This document shows, in pieces, positions 14,754-22,611 of a stretch of 38,160 bases of DNA (position 1 is the stretch's first letter; each line of letters begins with the position of its first letter). The DNA is taken from NCBI GenBank assembly GCA_028277405.1, contig JANQGH010000096.1, positions 1 to 38,160 of the forward strand. Reading direction: 5' to 3'. The stretch is from Alphaproteobacteria bacterium (GTDB taxonomy: Bacteria > Pseudomonadota > Alphaproteobacteria > DSM-16000 > Inquilinaceae). The notes under the pieces are model-generated. The model made no database searches. It saw nothing but the letters and a program-made list of their open reading frames with translations, and was not told the origin of the DNA. The position numbers and the translations under genes were made by a program.

Positions 14754-15443
14754 TTACCGCGACGGTTCGGGGGATGCCACGCGGTTCCAAGCCCGTATGA
14801 GCAGATTGGTGAGATCCAAGCCGAGGGTGGCTTCGAACGCGGTGCTGAACTCGTCATCTTTCCGCATCCAACGTCTTATATCCTTTGTCTTCCAAACAAG
14901 CAGACGGCAATCCTTGGATGCGAAAGCCGCTGTTACCGACCGGAAATCGCGCTGGCTCTCCAGCAACATGGCAGAACCAATGAAGTGTCCGGGGCCAAGC
15001 CTTTCGATGGGGTGATCATCGAGCGTTAGCGTTACCTCTCCTTCCGCGATAAGAGCGACATAATCCAGCGTCTGTCCATGCTTCACCATAGTCTCGTTCT
15101 TGGAGACGACTTGGTGCCTTGCGGTTTTGAACAACACACGCGCATGTCGTGGCGACAGTCTGTGAAGCGCCGTTTGCCAAAGCCGTCTTTGCTCCGGCGT
15201 GAAACGGACGGGGCGGCGATCAAAAACCAGTTTGGAGATCCAAAGAATGTTGATGACCAGGAATGCGGAGCTCCAGGCAATGACCTCCCACAGGCGCTCA
15301 GGCTGGAAATAGAGATACGGCACCCATAACGCGTAGCCGATGACGGTCAGGGCCCGCAACCAGAGTATATCGCGCATCAAATAGGACAAGCAAAAGATCA
15401 GGTAAGACGTGTTCACCATGAAGTTGAGGTCAATATCCGGCAT
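14754..15443 (-). CDS. bacterial Popeye-domain-like membrane protein
   Basis: 229-residue protein with three N-terminal membrane helices (about 10-26, 29-46, 54-74) and a cytosolic cyclic-nucleotide-binding-type barrel at about 100-195. The layout and the motifs LIAEGEVTLTLDD, GHFIGSAML, FRSVTAAF, CRLLVWKTKDI and, at the end, LGLDLTNLL correspond in order to the Popeye (POPDC) domain, a cAMP-binding family best known from animals. The classical PRAA-type phosphate cassette of CRP-like domains is absent, as in Popeye proteins. AAGAAGG precedes the ATG. The gene is less GC-rich than its neighbours, hinting at transfer. The role is inferred to be cyclic-nucleotide sensing at the membrane. Confidence 0.75.
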   Translation of the reverse strand: MPDIDLNFMVNTSYLIFCLSYLMRDILWLRALTVIGYALWVPYLYFQPERLWEVIAWSSAFLVINILWISKLVFDRRPVRFTPEQRRLWQTALHRLSPRHARVLFKTARHQVVSKNETMVKHGQTLDYVALIAEGEVTLTLDDHPIERLGPGHFIGSAMLLESQRDFRSVTAAFASKDCRLLVWKTKDIRRWMRKDDEFSTAFEATLGLDLTNLLIRAWNRVASPEPSR

Positions 15444-15767
15444 TATTGATATTACCTTCTTCTCGTTTTAGGGCTCCAAATTCCTGCGACGCCCCGCCAT
15501 TGTCGACCGTCCGAAACCGTCGCGTGTCTTGAGCCCTTCGGATGCGGGGTTGCTGAACAGCCCGACCGAGCCCCTTCGGCCGTGCGAGGATTGTGCCGTT
15601 TCTGTGGTGGCAATCGAGGGTTTGCGAGGTGGCTAACTCAATCTCTCAATAACGGCTTCTCGACAACGGCTCGCGTCGGTCAGCTTGTACATCCACGTGC
15701 GGCAAATTGGAATCGAGTTGGCTGGCAGCTCATACCAAGGCTCGATGATAACGACCCATGTGATGGC

Positions 15768-15857
15768 GGCCAAATCGGTTCACGGACAGGCGCGTCGCGC
15801 TGCGCGATGCCTTAGCATCGGGCAAGCGGCGCAACGCAGCCGTGAAGCGATTTGGCC
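15768..15857. repeat. long hairpin, left half of the palindromic element
   Basis: The outer stem pairs 15768-15785 with 15840-15857 (18 bases, one mismatch, containing CCAAATCG). The inner stem CGATGC-CTTA-GCATCG has its tetraloop at 15811-15814. Between them CAGGCGCGTCGCGC and CAAGCGGCGCAACGCAGCC pair partly. The fold gives an imperfect stem of about 43 base pairs. Confidence 0.75.
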
Positions 15858-15868
15858 CCACCGAAGGC

Positions 15869-15962
15869 CGCGTTGTCTTGTCCGCTGGCTGCGTTGCGCG
15901 CCGCTTGTGGTATGTCCACACCACCGCGCGACACGCGCCTGACCAGCGAACAAGACAACGCG
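15869..15962. repeat. long hairpin, right half of the palindromic element
   Basis: The outer stem pairs 15869-15888 (CGCGTTGTCTTGTCCGCTGG) with 15943-15962, with one mismatch over 20 bases. TGTGG (15906-15910) and CCACA (15916-15920) form the tip. Its internal segments on the minus strand, CAGGCGCGTGTCGCGC and CAAGCGGCGCGCAACGCAGCC, match those of the left hairpin. The outer stem sequences differ completely while pairing is kept. Confidence 0.75.
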
Positions 15963-16249
15963 GTCACATGGGTCGTTATCATCGAGCCTTGGTATCAACC
16001 ATGAAACCCAGGCGACAAGTGGTATAATTGCCCATTTAAAGGCAAGGCGTGCTCCGCTAGCAATAGCGGCTAAGACATTCGACGTCTGTACAAGCCGTTC
16101 CACAGCCCGTTCTCATTTATGCCGGCTGGTGGTATTTCTGCAACAGGCGCCCTTATTTCAGCAATATTCCAACCGCTGCTTTGATGGGGCTTGATTTTCC
16201 GTCGGCTGGCGATAGTCTCGAACGTGTTGCGGAAGAGGAGAATCAACTA

Positions 16250-16399
16250 ATGAATGTTCTTGCGAAGGCCAAGTCAGACGCGCGCGTGGTCGAGGTGAAG
16301 GAAACCATCGACAGTGGCGAAGCCCTGGATCGTGCCGTGGCCAAGGTTGCGAGCGGCAACGATAAGCCCTTGCATCCGGTTGACGGCAAGGGAACCTAA
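16250..16399 (+). CDS. small protein of unknown function (49 residues)
   Basis: 49-residue charged protein MNVLAKAKSDARVVEVKE..., ending HPVDGKGT. GAGGAG nine bases before the ATG is a near-ideal ribosome site, and a strong terminator hairpin follows ten bases after the stop, so this looks like a genuine monocistronic small gene. It is mostly helical in appearance (EALDRAVAKVASG) with no membrane segment or cysteine. A reading from 16181 adds 23 residues without a ribosome site. I do not recognise the family. Confidence 0.6.
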   Translation: MNVLAKAKSDARVVEVKETIDSGEALDRAVAKVASGNDKPLHPVDGKGT

Positions 16400-16408
16400 G
16401 TCTTGGGG

Positions 16409-16443
16409 GCCACGGCCGGGGTGTTGCCCCGGTCGTGGCTTTC
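16409..16443 (+). terminator. strong hairpin terminator after the 49-residue gene
   Basis: GCCACGGCCGGGG (16409-16421) pairs with CCCCGGTCGTGGC (16427-16439) around a five-base loop, with one G-T wobble, then TTTC. The T-run is short, but the 13-bp GC-rich stem just after a stop codon fits intrinsic termination. Confidence 0.7.
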
Positions 16444-16559
16444 ACCCATCAGCCTAACGCCGTGCGGCGGTCTGGCGCCGTTCGGTTCATCACTATGTGG
16501 CAATCCCGTGTGACGCCGGGTCCCTCGGTGGGGCCTATGGCAGGTACGTCACCTGCCGC

Positions 16560-17093
16560 CTAAGCCCCGGCATCTCCGCATTTCGAGAGAATCCGGTCGA
16601 CAACGGTGGCGAGCGGCGCGGTCGCGTCGATGCATATCGCCGGCTTTGGGACATCTTCCTCTGTGGCGTGTAATCGCATGATCAGATCCCGTTCGATCGA
16701 ACGCCCGCCGAACTCATCCTCGGGCCGCGCGGACAGCCGCTCGATCAGCGTATCGAGATCCACCTGAAGCACGAAGACCGCATCGAATACATCGATGAAT
16801 CGGTTGAAGTTTCGCGACCCGCCGCAGAAGAAGGTCATCTCGGTGCGGTGATCGGCGGCCAGGGACCTGACCTTGTCGACATCCCAGATATGGTGCCCGT
16901 GCACCCAGGCGACGCGGTCCGCGTCGGTTAGGTCGGCGGGCGGGGACACGCGGGCCCTCGTGTTCGGGTCGCCCCGATAGGCCAGCGCCCGGTCGCCGTT
17001 GATGGCATGATAGCCGCGCCGGCGCAGTTCATGGCACACGGCGGTCTTGCCCGTGCCGGAAACGCCCTCGATCAGATAGTTCCGGATGCCCAT
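16560..17093 (-). CDS. P-loop nucleotide kinase-like protein
   Basis: 177-residue AAA/kinase-fold protein. The Walker A motif EGVSGTGKTAV lies at residues 9-19, and INGDRALAY then resembles the substrate-binding strand of nucleoside or shikimate-type kinases. VFVLQVDLDTLIERLSARP contains the LID-region arginines. The start at 17093 puts the P-loop at the usual distance from the N-terminus; a reading 33 residues longer is not credible. Many such orphan small kinases phosphorylate nucleosides, sugars or antibiotics. No neighbour suggests the substrate. Confidence 0.82.
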   Translation of the reverse strand: MGIRNYLIEGVSGTGKTAVCHELRRRGYHAINGDRALAYRGDPNTRARVSPPADLTDADRVAWVHGHHIWDVDKVRSLAADHRTEMTFFCGGSRNFNRFIDVFDAVFVLQVDLDTLIERLSARPEDEFGGRSIERDLIMRLHATEEDVPKPAICIDATAPLATVVDRILSKCGDAGA

Positions 17094-17374
17094 TGTCGAT
17101 TTCCGGCCACGGCTTCGTCGGGTGCCAGCCCCGGCGACCTTGTAGGGCCGCCGCCCGATGCCGGCAAGCTTCCGGCAGGCCGTACATTGCAAACCTGCCC
17201 GGCGGGGTGGCGCCGGTGATCGGCGTCGCTTGATCAGACGCAGGTTGACCTGCGGGCAAGGCGGGCGGATGGTGGGGATCTGACCATCTGTTGCGCCAGC
17301 GACGCCATCGCCCGATGGGCATCCGCGCGCATTCGCGAATGTGCCAACCCCCTTGGAGACCCTGCGGAGACACC

Positions 17375-17554
17375 GTGACAGACAGCACCTATTTCGCCGA
17401 TGTGGCGGAGACCGCCAACGCGGCCGTGCGCGGCCTGGCGCCGGAGCGCACGGACCTGGCCATCGATGCCGCCACCGCCGCCTATGACGACCCCAGTTTT
17501 CGCTTCATGAGCCCGACCTACATGGTCGCCACGGGGCGCAAGCCGGGCGGTTAG
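17375..17554 (+). CDS. possible small protein, unrecognised
   Basis: 59-residue frame starting with GTG at 17375 after CGGAG (spacing about six bases): VTDSTYFADVAETANAAV..., ending ATGRKPGG. Codon use looks like that of real genes, with a mildly acidic, Ala-rich composition. No motif or family is recognised. It could be the surviving N-terminus of a larger decayed gene, since a copy of the palindrome end lies just after its stop. Confidence 0.4.
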   Translation: MTDSTYFADVAETANAAVRGLAPERTDLAIDAATAAYDDPSFRFMSPTYMVATGRKPGG

Positions 17555-17567
17555 ACCGCCCTAAGAA

Positions 17568-17588
17568 ATGGGTCAAGCCTTGGTATCA
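17568..17588. repeat. solo copy of the palindromic-element terminus
   Basis: ATGGGTC directly followed by AAGCCTTGGTATCA matches the right end of the element at 15968-15997 (ATGGGTC, nine extra bases plus a G/A difference, AGCCTTGGTATCA). It lies between a small frame and the MHS transporter. The similarity covers about 20 bases with one internal deletion. Confidence 0.55.
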
Positions 17589-17608
17589 TCCCGAAGCTGG
17601 CAGTGTCG

Positions 17609-18877
17609 ATGACGCGGGGTTTGCCGCGGAGCCTGCGCCGCAACCTCGCGGGCGGATCGATCGGCAGCGTGATGGACTGGTACGACTTCGCCGTCTACGG
17701 CTATCTTGCAACGATCGTCGGCAAGGCCTTCTTTCCGGCCGGCGACCCAGCGGTATCGCAGATGGCTGCCTTTGGCGTGTTCGCGGGCGGCTACGCCGCA
17801 CGCCCCGTCGGCGGGGCGCTGTTTGGCTGGCTTGGCGATCGGTTCGGCCGCAAGCCGGTGCTCAGCATCTCCATCATCGCGATGGGTGTTTCGACCTTCG
17901 CGATTGGCCTTTTGCCGACCTATGCACAGATCGGTGTCGCGGCCCCGGTGCTGTTGATCGTCCTGCGCATCGCGCAAGGCCTGTGCGTCGGCGGCGAGTT
18001 TCCCGGCGCGATGGTGTTCCTGTCCGAGCATGCGCCGTCCGCGCGGCGCGGCTTCTACGCATCGTGGGCGCAGGCCGGCACGTTTCTCGGCGTCATGCTT
18101 GGCTCGGGCGCTGCCGCCTTGGCCAACGGCGTGTTTGGCGCGGAGGCGATGGACGCGTGGGGCTGGCGGGCGCCCTTCCTGCTCAGCGCGGTCATCGCTG
18201 TCGCCGGTTTCATCGTCCGCCGTCGGATCGATGAAACGCCGGTGGCGGAGACCATGGAGAGGGCGGCCGAGCCAGCGCCGATCTTGGTCTTTCGCAAACA
18301 CTGGCGCGCCATGATCCGTATCTTCGCGCTGACGATGTTGGCTACGATCGGCTTCGCCTTGATGTTCGTCTACGCGGCATCGTTTCTGACGAACCGTCTG
18401 AATGTGCCGGCGGCGCGCGCGTTGGAGATCAATACGATCGGCCTGTTCGTCATGCTGTCGGTGATGGCCCCGGCCGCCATCCTGTCGGACCGCATCGGGC
18501 GCAAGCCGGTGCTGCTGCTTGGCGGCGTTGGCCTCGCGCTGTTCGTCTGGCCGGCGTGGTGGCTGATGCACCAGCCCTCGATCCTGGCGATCGGCGCGGG
18601 TTTTGTCATCTTTGCGGTCTTCTATGGCATCTATGTTTCGCAGATGCCCTCCGTCGCGCCTGAGATGCTGCCTGCTTCGGTCCGGGTCAGCGGGACGGCG
18701 ATTGGCTATAATCTCTGCATCGGCACGTTTGGCGGCACGACACCGCTGGTGGCAACCTTTCTCATCACCCGCACGGGCGACGACTTCGCGCCGGTCTATT
18801 ATTATCTGGTCGCGGCGGTGCTGGCGCTGATCTCCGTCGCGACCATGAAGGAAACCGCCGGCAAGCCGCTCACCTAG
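17609..18877 (+). CDS. MFS transporter, metabolite:H+ symporter (MHS) family
   Basis: 422-residue inner-membrane transporter with twelve predicted helices. The opening GSVMDWYDFAVYGYLATIVG and the loop 2-3 motif GWLGDRFGRKPVL are MHS signatures (relatives: ProP, ShiA, KgtP, citrate carriers). RIAQGLCVGGEFPGAMVFL is the conserved helix-4 block. These proteins take up organic acids or osmolytes with protons. The ATG at 17609 is used; a GTG six bases earlier is equally possible and no clear ribosome site decides. It stands alone, so the substrate is not indicated. Confidence 0.9.
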   Translation: MTRGLPRSLRRNLAGGSIGSVMDWYDFAVYGYLATIVGKAFFPAGDPAVSQMAAFGVFAGGYAARPVGGALFGWLGDRFGRKPVLSISIIAMGVSTFAIGLLPTYAQIGVAAPVLLIVLRIAQGLCVGGEFPGAMVFLSEHAPSARRGFYASWAQAGTFLGVMLGSGAAALANGVFGAEAMDAWGWRAPFLLSAVIAVAGFIVRRRIDETPVAETMERAAEPAPILVFRKHWRAMIRIFALTMLATIGFALMFVYAASFLTNRLNVPAARALEINTIGLFVMLSVMAPAAILSDRIGRKPVLLLGGVGLALFVWPAWWLMHQPSILAIGAGFVIFAVFYGIYVSQMPSVAPEMLPASVRVSGTAIGYNLCIGTFGGTTPLVATFLITRTGDDFAPVYYYLVAAVLALISVATMKETAGKPLT

Positions 18878-19189
18878 TAAGCCCCTTGTCCAGGTCGATC
18901 GCCGACGCTACCGGTCGTCGCGGTTCAGCCCGATCAAGCGGGCCATTGCCATCGCGCGCTGGTGTGACGTCGGGTTAACGCCGGGGGGCAAGAAGGGCCG
19001 CGTCACCAGGTCGGATGGGCCATTCCGTCGACACGGTTGACTGCGGCACCCGTCGCCGCCCGCGACAAGGGTCATCGATTAGAGACAACACGAGTGCCGC
19101 GCCGGGCCGGTGCTTTCGGTCACTGTGTCGCGGTGGCGGCCAAGACTGCGGCGTACGCGCTACGGCGAAGGCCGCGCTGGCCGGCCCGG
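18878..19189. other. intergenic region between convergent genes
   Basis: 312 bases between the MHS transporter and the RTX protein, both ending here. I see no gene, no clear terminator with a T-run and no repeat. Confidence 0.5.
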
Positions 19190-21262
19190 TTAAAAGAAGT
19201 CCCAGCCGTCGAAGAGCCTTTCGGCGAAGCCCGAGAAGAAGCCGCCGAACGGCCCTTGTTCCTCCAGCGTGATCACAGTGTCGCCCTCGACCTGGTCGAC
19301 CTCGAACGAGCGGCGGCCGAACACACCCTTGACGAGCAGCGAGCCGTCCAGCGAGCCGTTGTCGTCCGTGTCGAACAGGATCTCGGTGCGGCCGAACCAT
19401 TTCTTTTCGATCTCGACCTCGCCGTCATAACCCTCGATGATGAGCTCGTCTTCACACCGGAAGCCGATGATGCGGTCGCCGTCCAGCTCCTCGGCCGTGC
19501 CGATATAGGTGTCTTCACCGGGCCCGCCCTTTTTGATGTCCCGGCCCATGCCGCCGCGCAGCACGTCGTTGTCCCGGCCGCCCTTCAGGATGTCGTGGTC
19601 GTCGCCGCCGAACAGGAAGTCGTCGTCGTCGCCGCCGATCAGCAGATCCCTGCCGTCCCCGCCGAAGGCGCGGTCGCTGCTGCCCTTGCCGACGAAGACA
19701 TCGTCCGCCTCGTCGCCTTCGAAGGTGAAGCCGACATCCTCGCCGAAATCCTCCGAGCCATACAGGATGTAGGACGACGGCTCGGTCTGGCCGTCGCCCA
19801 GGGTCGCGACCGCCAGATCGGCGATGCCGTCGCCATTGACATCGCCGGCGCCGCTGACGCTGATGCCAAGCTCTCTGCTGTTCTCGCTTCCCGCCTTGAG
19901 GATCAGGCCATTCGTGCCGTCGAGGTTGTTCGCGTTGATCAGCGCCGGAAAGCCCTGGTCGGTGCCGAAGATGAGGTAGGCGGAACCCAAATAGTTTTGC
20001 GTTCCTTGGATCAGGTCTGTTTGCGGCTGGCCGACCAGAATATCGTCGAAGCCGTCATTGTTGACGTCGCCGACCGCCGACAGCCAGGGGCCTGGAAACC
20101 CGTTCTCGCCGGTTACGACCGAAAACCCGTTTGTCCCGTCAAGCTGGTCCAGGTCGATCTGCGACGGCAGAATGTCTGGCCCGCCGAACACGACCGAGGC
20201 GGAGATACCGCCCGGCCAAAAGCCGTTGATGATGTCGTCATAGCCATCGCCGTTGATGTCGCCGGCGGCCGAGACGGCAACGCCCCGCATGGTGCCTGTC
20301 TGATTGCCCGTCAGGATCACCACATCGCCGGTTTGACTGCCCGGGTTGGTCAGGTCGATGGACGCCGGCGGCGTCTCAGAGCCATAGATGATGTAGGAGT
20401 AGGTTGGAATTGGGTTGCTGCCGCCACTTTCGAACTCAAAGCCGTTTTGGGGGGCGCCGACAATGATCTCGTCGTAGCCGTCGCCGTTGAGGTCGCCGGC
20501 ACCGGCAATTGAGGCGCCGACCGCGCCGCCCGGAACCTGGCCCTCGATCTTGATACCCCGCGTACCGTCGAGCGCGCTCAGTTCCAGCGCGGCGGGGACC
20601 GGATCAGACGTGCCGTAGATCACATAGGCGATGCCGGAGAAATCAGGCTGTGAGTTGCTGCCTATATTGATCCCCGGCCCCTGCGGCGCGCCCAGCAGAA
20701 GGTCCGAAAGACCGTCGCCATTGATATCGGCGCTTGATACGGCGTACCCGCTTAAGTCCGGTGGGCGATAGTCGTTGTCGCCAAAACTGCCGACTTGCCC
20801 GGTTTCACCGAGCAATGCGAACCCTTGCGAGACATCAAGCGCCGCCAGATCGATCTCTTCGGGAAAGCCGGTGTCCGAGCCGTAGATCAGGTAACTCGTT
20901 CCGGCATTGGTGCGGCCTTGCGGATCGGCCAAGGGTGCGCCGAGAAAGAAGTCATCGATACCGTCGCCGTTGAAATCGCCGGCGCCCGAGATTGAATAAC
21001 CGGCCTGGATGCCGTTGGTGCCACCGACGATGGTGAAATCAACGTCTGAGGGCGTGAGAGTGGCAACGAAGGGGTTCGACGACGCGCCAAAGATGATGTA
21101 GGTGACACCGCCGTTGCTGGCGGTCGGGTCGGCGATCGCGATGTCGTCGAATCCATCGTTATTGATGTCGCCGATAATCGACACTCTGCTGGCCGGCGAC
21201 CCGGCGAATTTGAATCCGTTTGGACCGCCCAGATTGTCGAGATTGATTGTCGTAGTTGCCAT
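19190..21262 (-). CDS. FG-GAP (integrin-type propeller) protein with RTX calcium-binding repeats
   Basis: 690-residue exoprotein. Seven FG-GAP/Cage-type blades are seen, each with a calcium loop such as DINNDGFDDIAIADP, DFNGDGIDDFFLGAP or DLNGDGYDEIIVGAP, over about residues 25-510. That number completes a seven-bladed propeller. Residues 530-600 carry RTX nonapeptides (GGDGRDLLIGGDDDD, GGRDNDVLRGGMGRD). The remaining C-terminus, ending FDGWDFF, probably holds the uncleaved type I secretion signal, since no N-terminal signal is present. No TolC/HlyB-like secretion genes are in the window. Likely a secreted adhesin or matrix protein. Confidence 0.88.
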   Translation of the reverse strand: MATTTINLDNLGGPNGFKFAGSPASRVSIIGDINNDGFDDIAIADPTASNGGVTYIIFGASSNPFVATLTPSDVDFTIVGGTNGIQAGYSISGAGDFNGDGIDDFFLGAPLADPQGRTNAGTSYLIYGSDTGFPEEIDLAALDVSQGFALLGETGQVGSFGDNDYRPPDLSGYAVSSADINGDGLSDLLLGAPQGPGINIGSNSQPDFSGIAYVIYGTSDPVPAALELSALDGTRGIKIEGQVPGGAVGASIAGAGDLNGDGYDEIIVGAPQNGFEFESGGSNPIPTYSYIIYGSETPPASIDLTNPGSQTGDVVILTGNQTGTMRGVAVSAAGDINGDGYDDIINGFWPGGISASVVFGGPDILPSQIDLDQLDGTNGFSVVTGENGFPGPWLSAVGDVNNDGFDDILVGQPQTDLIQGTQNYLGSAYLIFGTDQGFPALINANNLDGTNGLILKAGSENSRELGISVSGAGDVNGDGIADLAVATLGDGQTEPSSYILYGSEDFGEDVGFTFEGDEADDVFVGKGSSDRAFGGDGRDLLIGGDDDDFLFGGDDHDILKGGRDNDVLRGGMGRDIKKGGPGEDTYIGTAEELDGDRIIGFRCEDELIIEGYDGEVEIEKKWFGRTEILFDTDDNGSLDGSLLVKGVFGRRSFEVDQVEGDTVITLEEQGPFGGFFSGFAERLFDGWDFF

Positions 21263-21647
21263 GATCTGAGGCCCCTCCCCATGGGTGTGCCGTGCCGGTT
21301 TTGCGCCTTAGCGGCCGCGATGTTGATCGCACGGCAGAGCATCCACAACGCCTGCCATCCCGCAGCCTGACGATAACCGCCGGAAACGGCCGGTATGCTA
21401 GCGTGTGAGGCGGTGTTGGCAAACAACTATTGGCACCATCGGGAGTCATCAAGGGGCCCGAAACGCTGTTTGCCCATAACGGCGGCTTGACGTTGGCCGC
21501 CGACAAGAGGCCTAGATCGTGCCGGCCAAATCGTGTGCGACACGGCCCGCCACCACGACACCGACTGGAAAAGTACCCGCGCCGAGCCCGCGATTTGCCA
21601 ACCTGCCTTTGTGCGGCCGGCGCGTTTAAGACAAGGATTCCGACTGT
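21263..21647. other. divergent intergenic region
   Basis: 385 bases between the start of the RTX propeller gene (minus) and the MpaB-family gene (plus). GGGGAGGGG near 21280 may serve as the ribosome site for the RTX gene, though the spacing is long. Promoters for both genes must lie here, but no clear consensus is visible. No gene is recognised. Confidence 0.5.
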
Positions 21648-22526
21648 ATGAACGACACCACGTCGCGGCCGAAAACGGCGTCGCGTCGTCCCTCACGGGT
21701 TGCCGACAAGATCGCCGCGCTCGACCCGGAGAAGGACTATGAGGCAATCGCGCGGCTGCTTTACGGCTACGAGTTTTCCTGGGACATCGAGCGGGCGCTG
21801 GAGTTTGCGCTGTTCCGCACCTATGCGGTGCCGTCGATCTCCAAGCTGCTGGCCAAGACCGGCGAGTTCGAACACCGGCCGCGCAAGCGCTATGACGACA
21901 CCGAACTGATCCTGGCCGAGGCGATCGAAAACGGGCTGGACAGCCCGCGCGGGCGGCGCTCGATCAACCGGATGAACGCCATGCATGGGCGGTTCCGGAT
22001 CGACAACGACGATATGCTCTATGTCCTGTCGACCTTCATGTGCGAGCCGATCCGCTGGCTGGACCGGTTCGGCCGCCGGGCCATGACGGAGGCCGAGCAG
22101 CGGGCCTGGTTTCTATATTACCGCGCGCTGGGCGAACGCATGGGCATCCTGGACATCCCCGACCGGCTGGACGCCATGATGCGCTGGAACGCGGACTACG
22201 AGGCAGCGAACTTCCGCTATGCGGACACCAACAAGCGGATCGCGGTAGCGACCAGCGACCTGTTGCTCGGCTTCTATGCACCGCGTTGGCTGTTTTGGGC
22301 CGGCCGGCCGGTGGTCCGCGCCTTTCTCGACCGGCCGCTGTTGGACGCCATGGGCTTCAAGCCGGCGCCAGGATGGCTGCAACGGTTCTTGAGGGTCGCG
22401 CTGAAGGGCCGTGCCCGCCTGCTGCGGCGCCTGCCGCCACGCCGCCGCCCGCGCCTGCTGACCCAGGTTCCGCGTCCGACCTATCCGGAAGGTTACCGGA
22501 TTGACGAGCTGGGCACGTTTCGATAA
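21648..22526 (+). CDS. oxygenase MpaB-family protein (DUF2236)
   Basis: 292-residue protein of the MpaB/rubber-oxygenase (Lcp)-like family. SWDIERALEFALFRTYAVP, FRIDNDDMLYVLSTFMCEP and RWNADYEAANFRYAD are the conserved segments; the family uses histidines and a helical fold around a b-type haem or iron. AAGGA ten bases upstream supports the start. The family includes oxidative polyisoprene- and meroterpenoid-cleaving enzymes, and many bacterial members act on hydrophobic substrates. There is no signal peptide. It is convergent with the RTX haem peroxidase, so both neighbours are oxidative enzymes. Confidence 0.8.
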   Translation: MNDTTSRPKTASRRPSRVADKIAALDPEKDYEAIARLLYGYEFSWDIERALEFALFRTYAVPSISKLLAKTGEFEHRPRKRYDDTELILAEAIENGLDSPRGRRSINRMNAMHGRFRIDNDDMLYVLSTFMCEPIRWLDRFGRRAMTEAEQRAWFLYYRALGERMGILDIPDRLDAMMRWNADYEAANFRYADTNKRIAVATSDLLLGFYAPRWLFWAGRPVVRAFLDRPLLDAMGFKPAPGWLQRFLRVALKGRARLLRRLPPRRRPRLLTQVPRPTYPEGYRIDELGTFR

Positions 22527-22564
22527 GCGCGCTTAGCGTTTTGGGTGGGACGCGAGAGGCAAAA

Positions 22565-22589
22565 GGGGGCCGCCTGGACAGCGGCCCCC
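22565..22589 (-). terminator. intrinsic terminator of the haem peroxidase gene
   Basis: GGGGGCCGC (22565-22573) pairs perfectly with GCGGCCCCC (22581-22589) with a seven-base loop. On the minus strand the stem is followed at once by TTTT, giving an intrinsic terminator 23 bases after the peroxidase stop. It may also stop the convergent MpaB-family transcript. Confidence 0.75.
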
Positions 22590-22611
22590 AAATTGCGCGC
22601 CGACGGGTCCG

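Larger units (their letters stand above)
15732..15995. repeat. 264-bp palindromic element bounded by 32-bp perfect inverted repeats
   Basis: Arms 15732-15763 and 15964-15995 are exact complements over 32 bases and begin ATACCAAGGCTCGATGATAA. Between them lie two hairpins described separately, so the whole could fold into a three-way junction. The two halves of the element are diverged inverted copies of each other. Weaker similarity extends outward: GCTTGTACA at 15683-15691 faces TGTACAAGC at 16087-16095. No transposase gene is inside. The flanks, 15444-15731 and 15996-16249, hold no recognisable gene. Confidence 0.85.

Noticed and set aside
15444..16249. Coding frames reading through the palindromic element, including a repeated peptide LIPRLDDNDPCD
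   Set aside because: The peptide arises in both directions from the inverted arm itself, and none of the frames has a ribosome site or a recognisable domain.
19037..20512. Plus-strand frame of 491 codons
   Set aside because: Antisense to the RTX/FG-GAP gene, whose calcium-loop repeats are unmistakable; the opposing product is a low-complexity mirror of those repeats.
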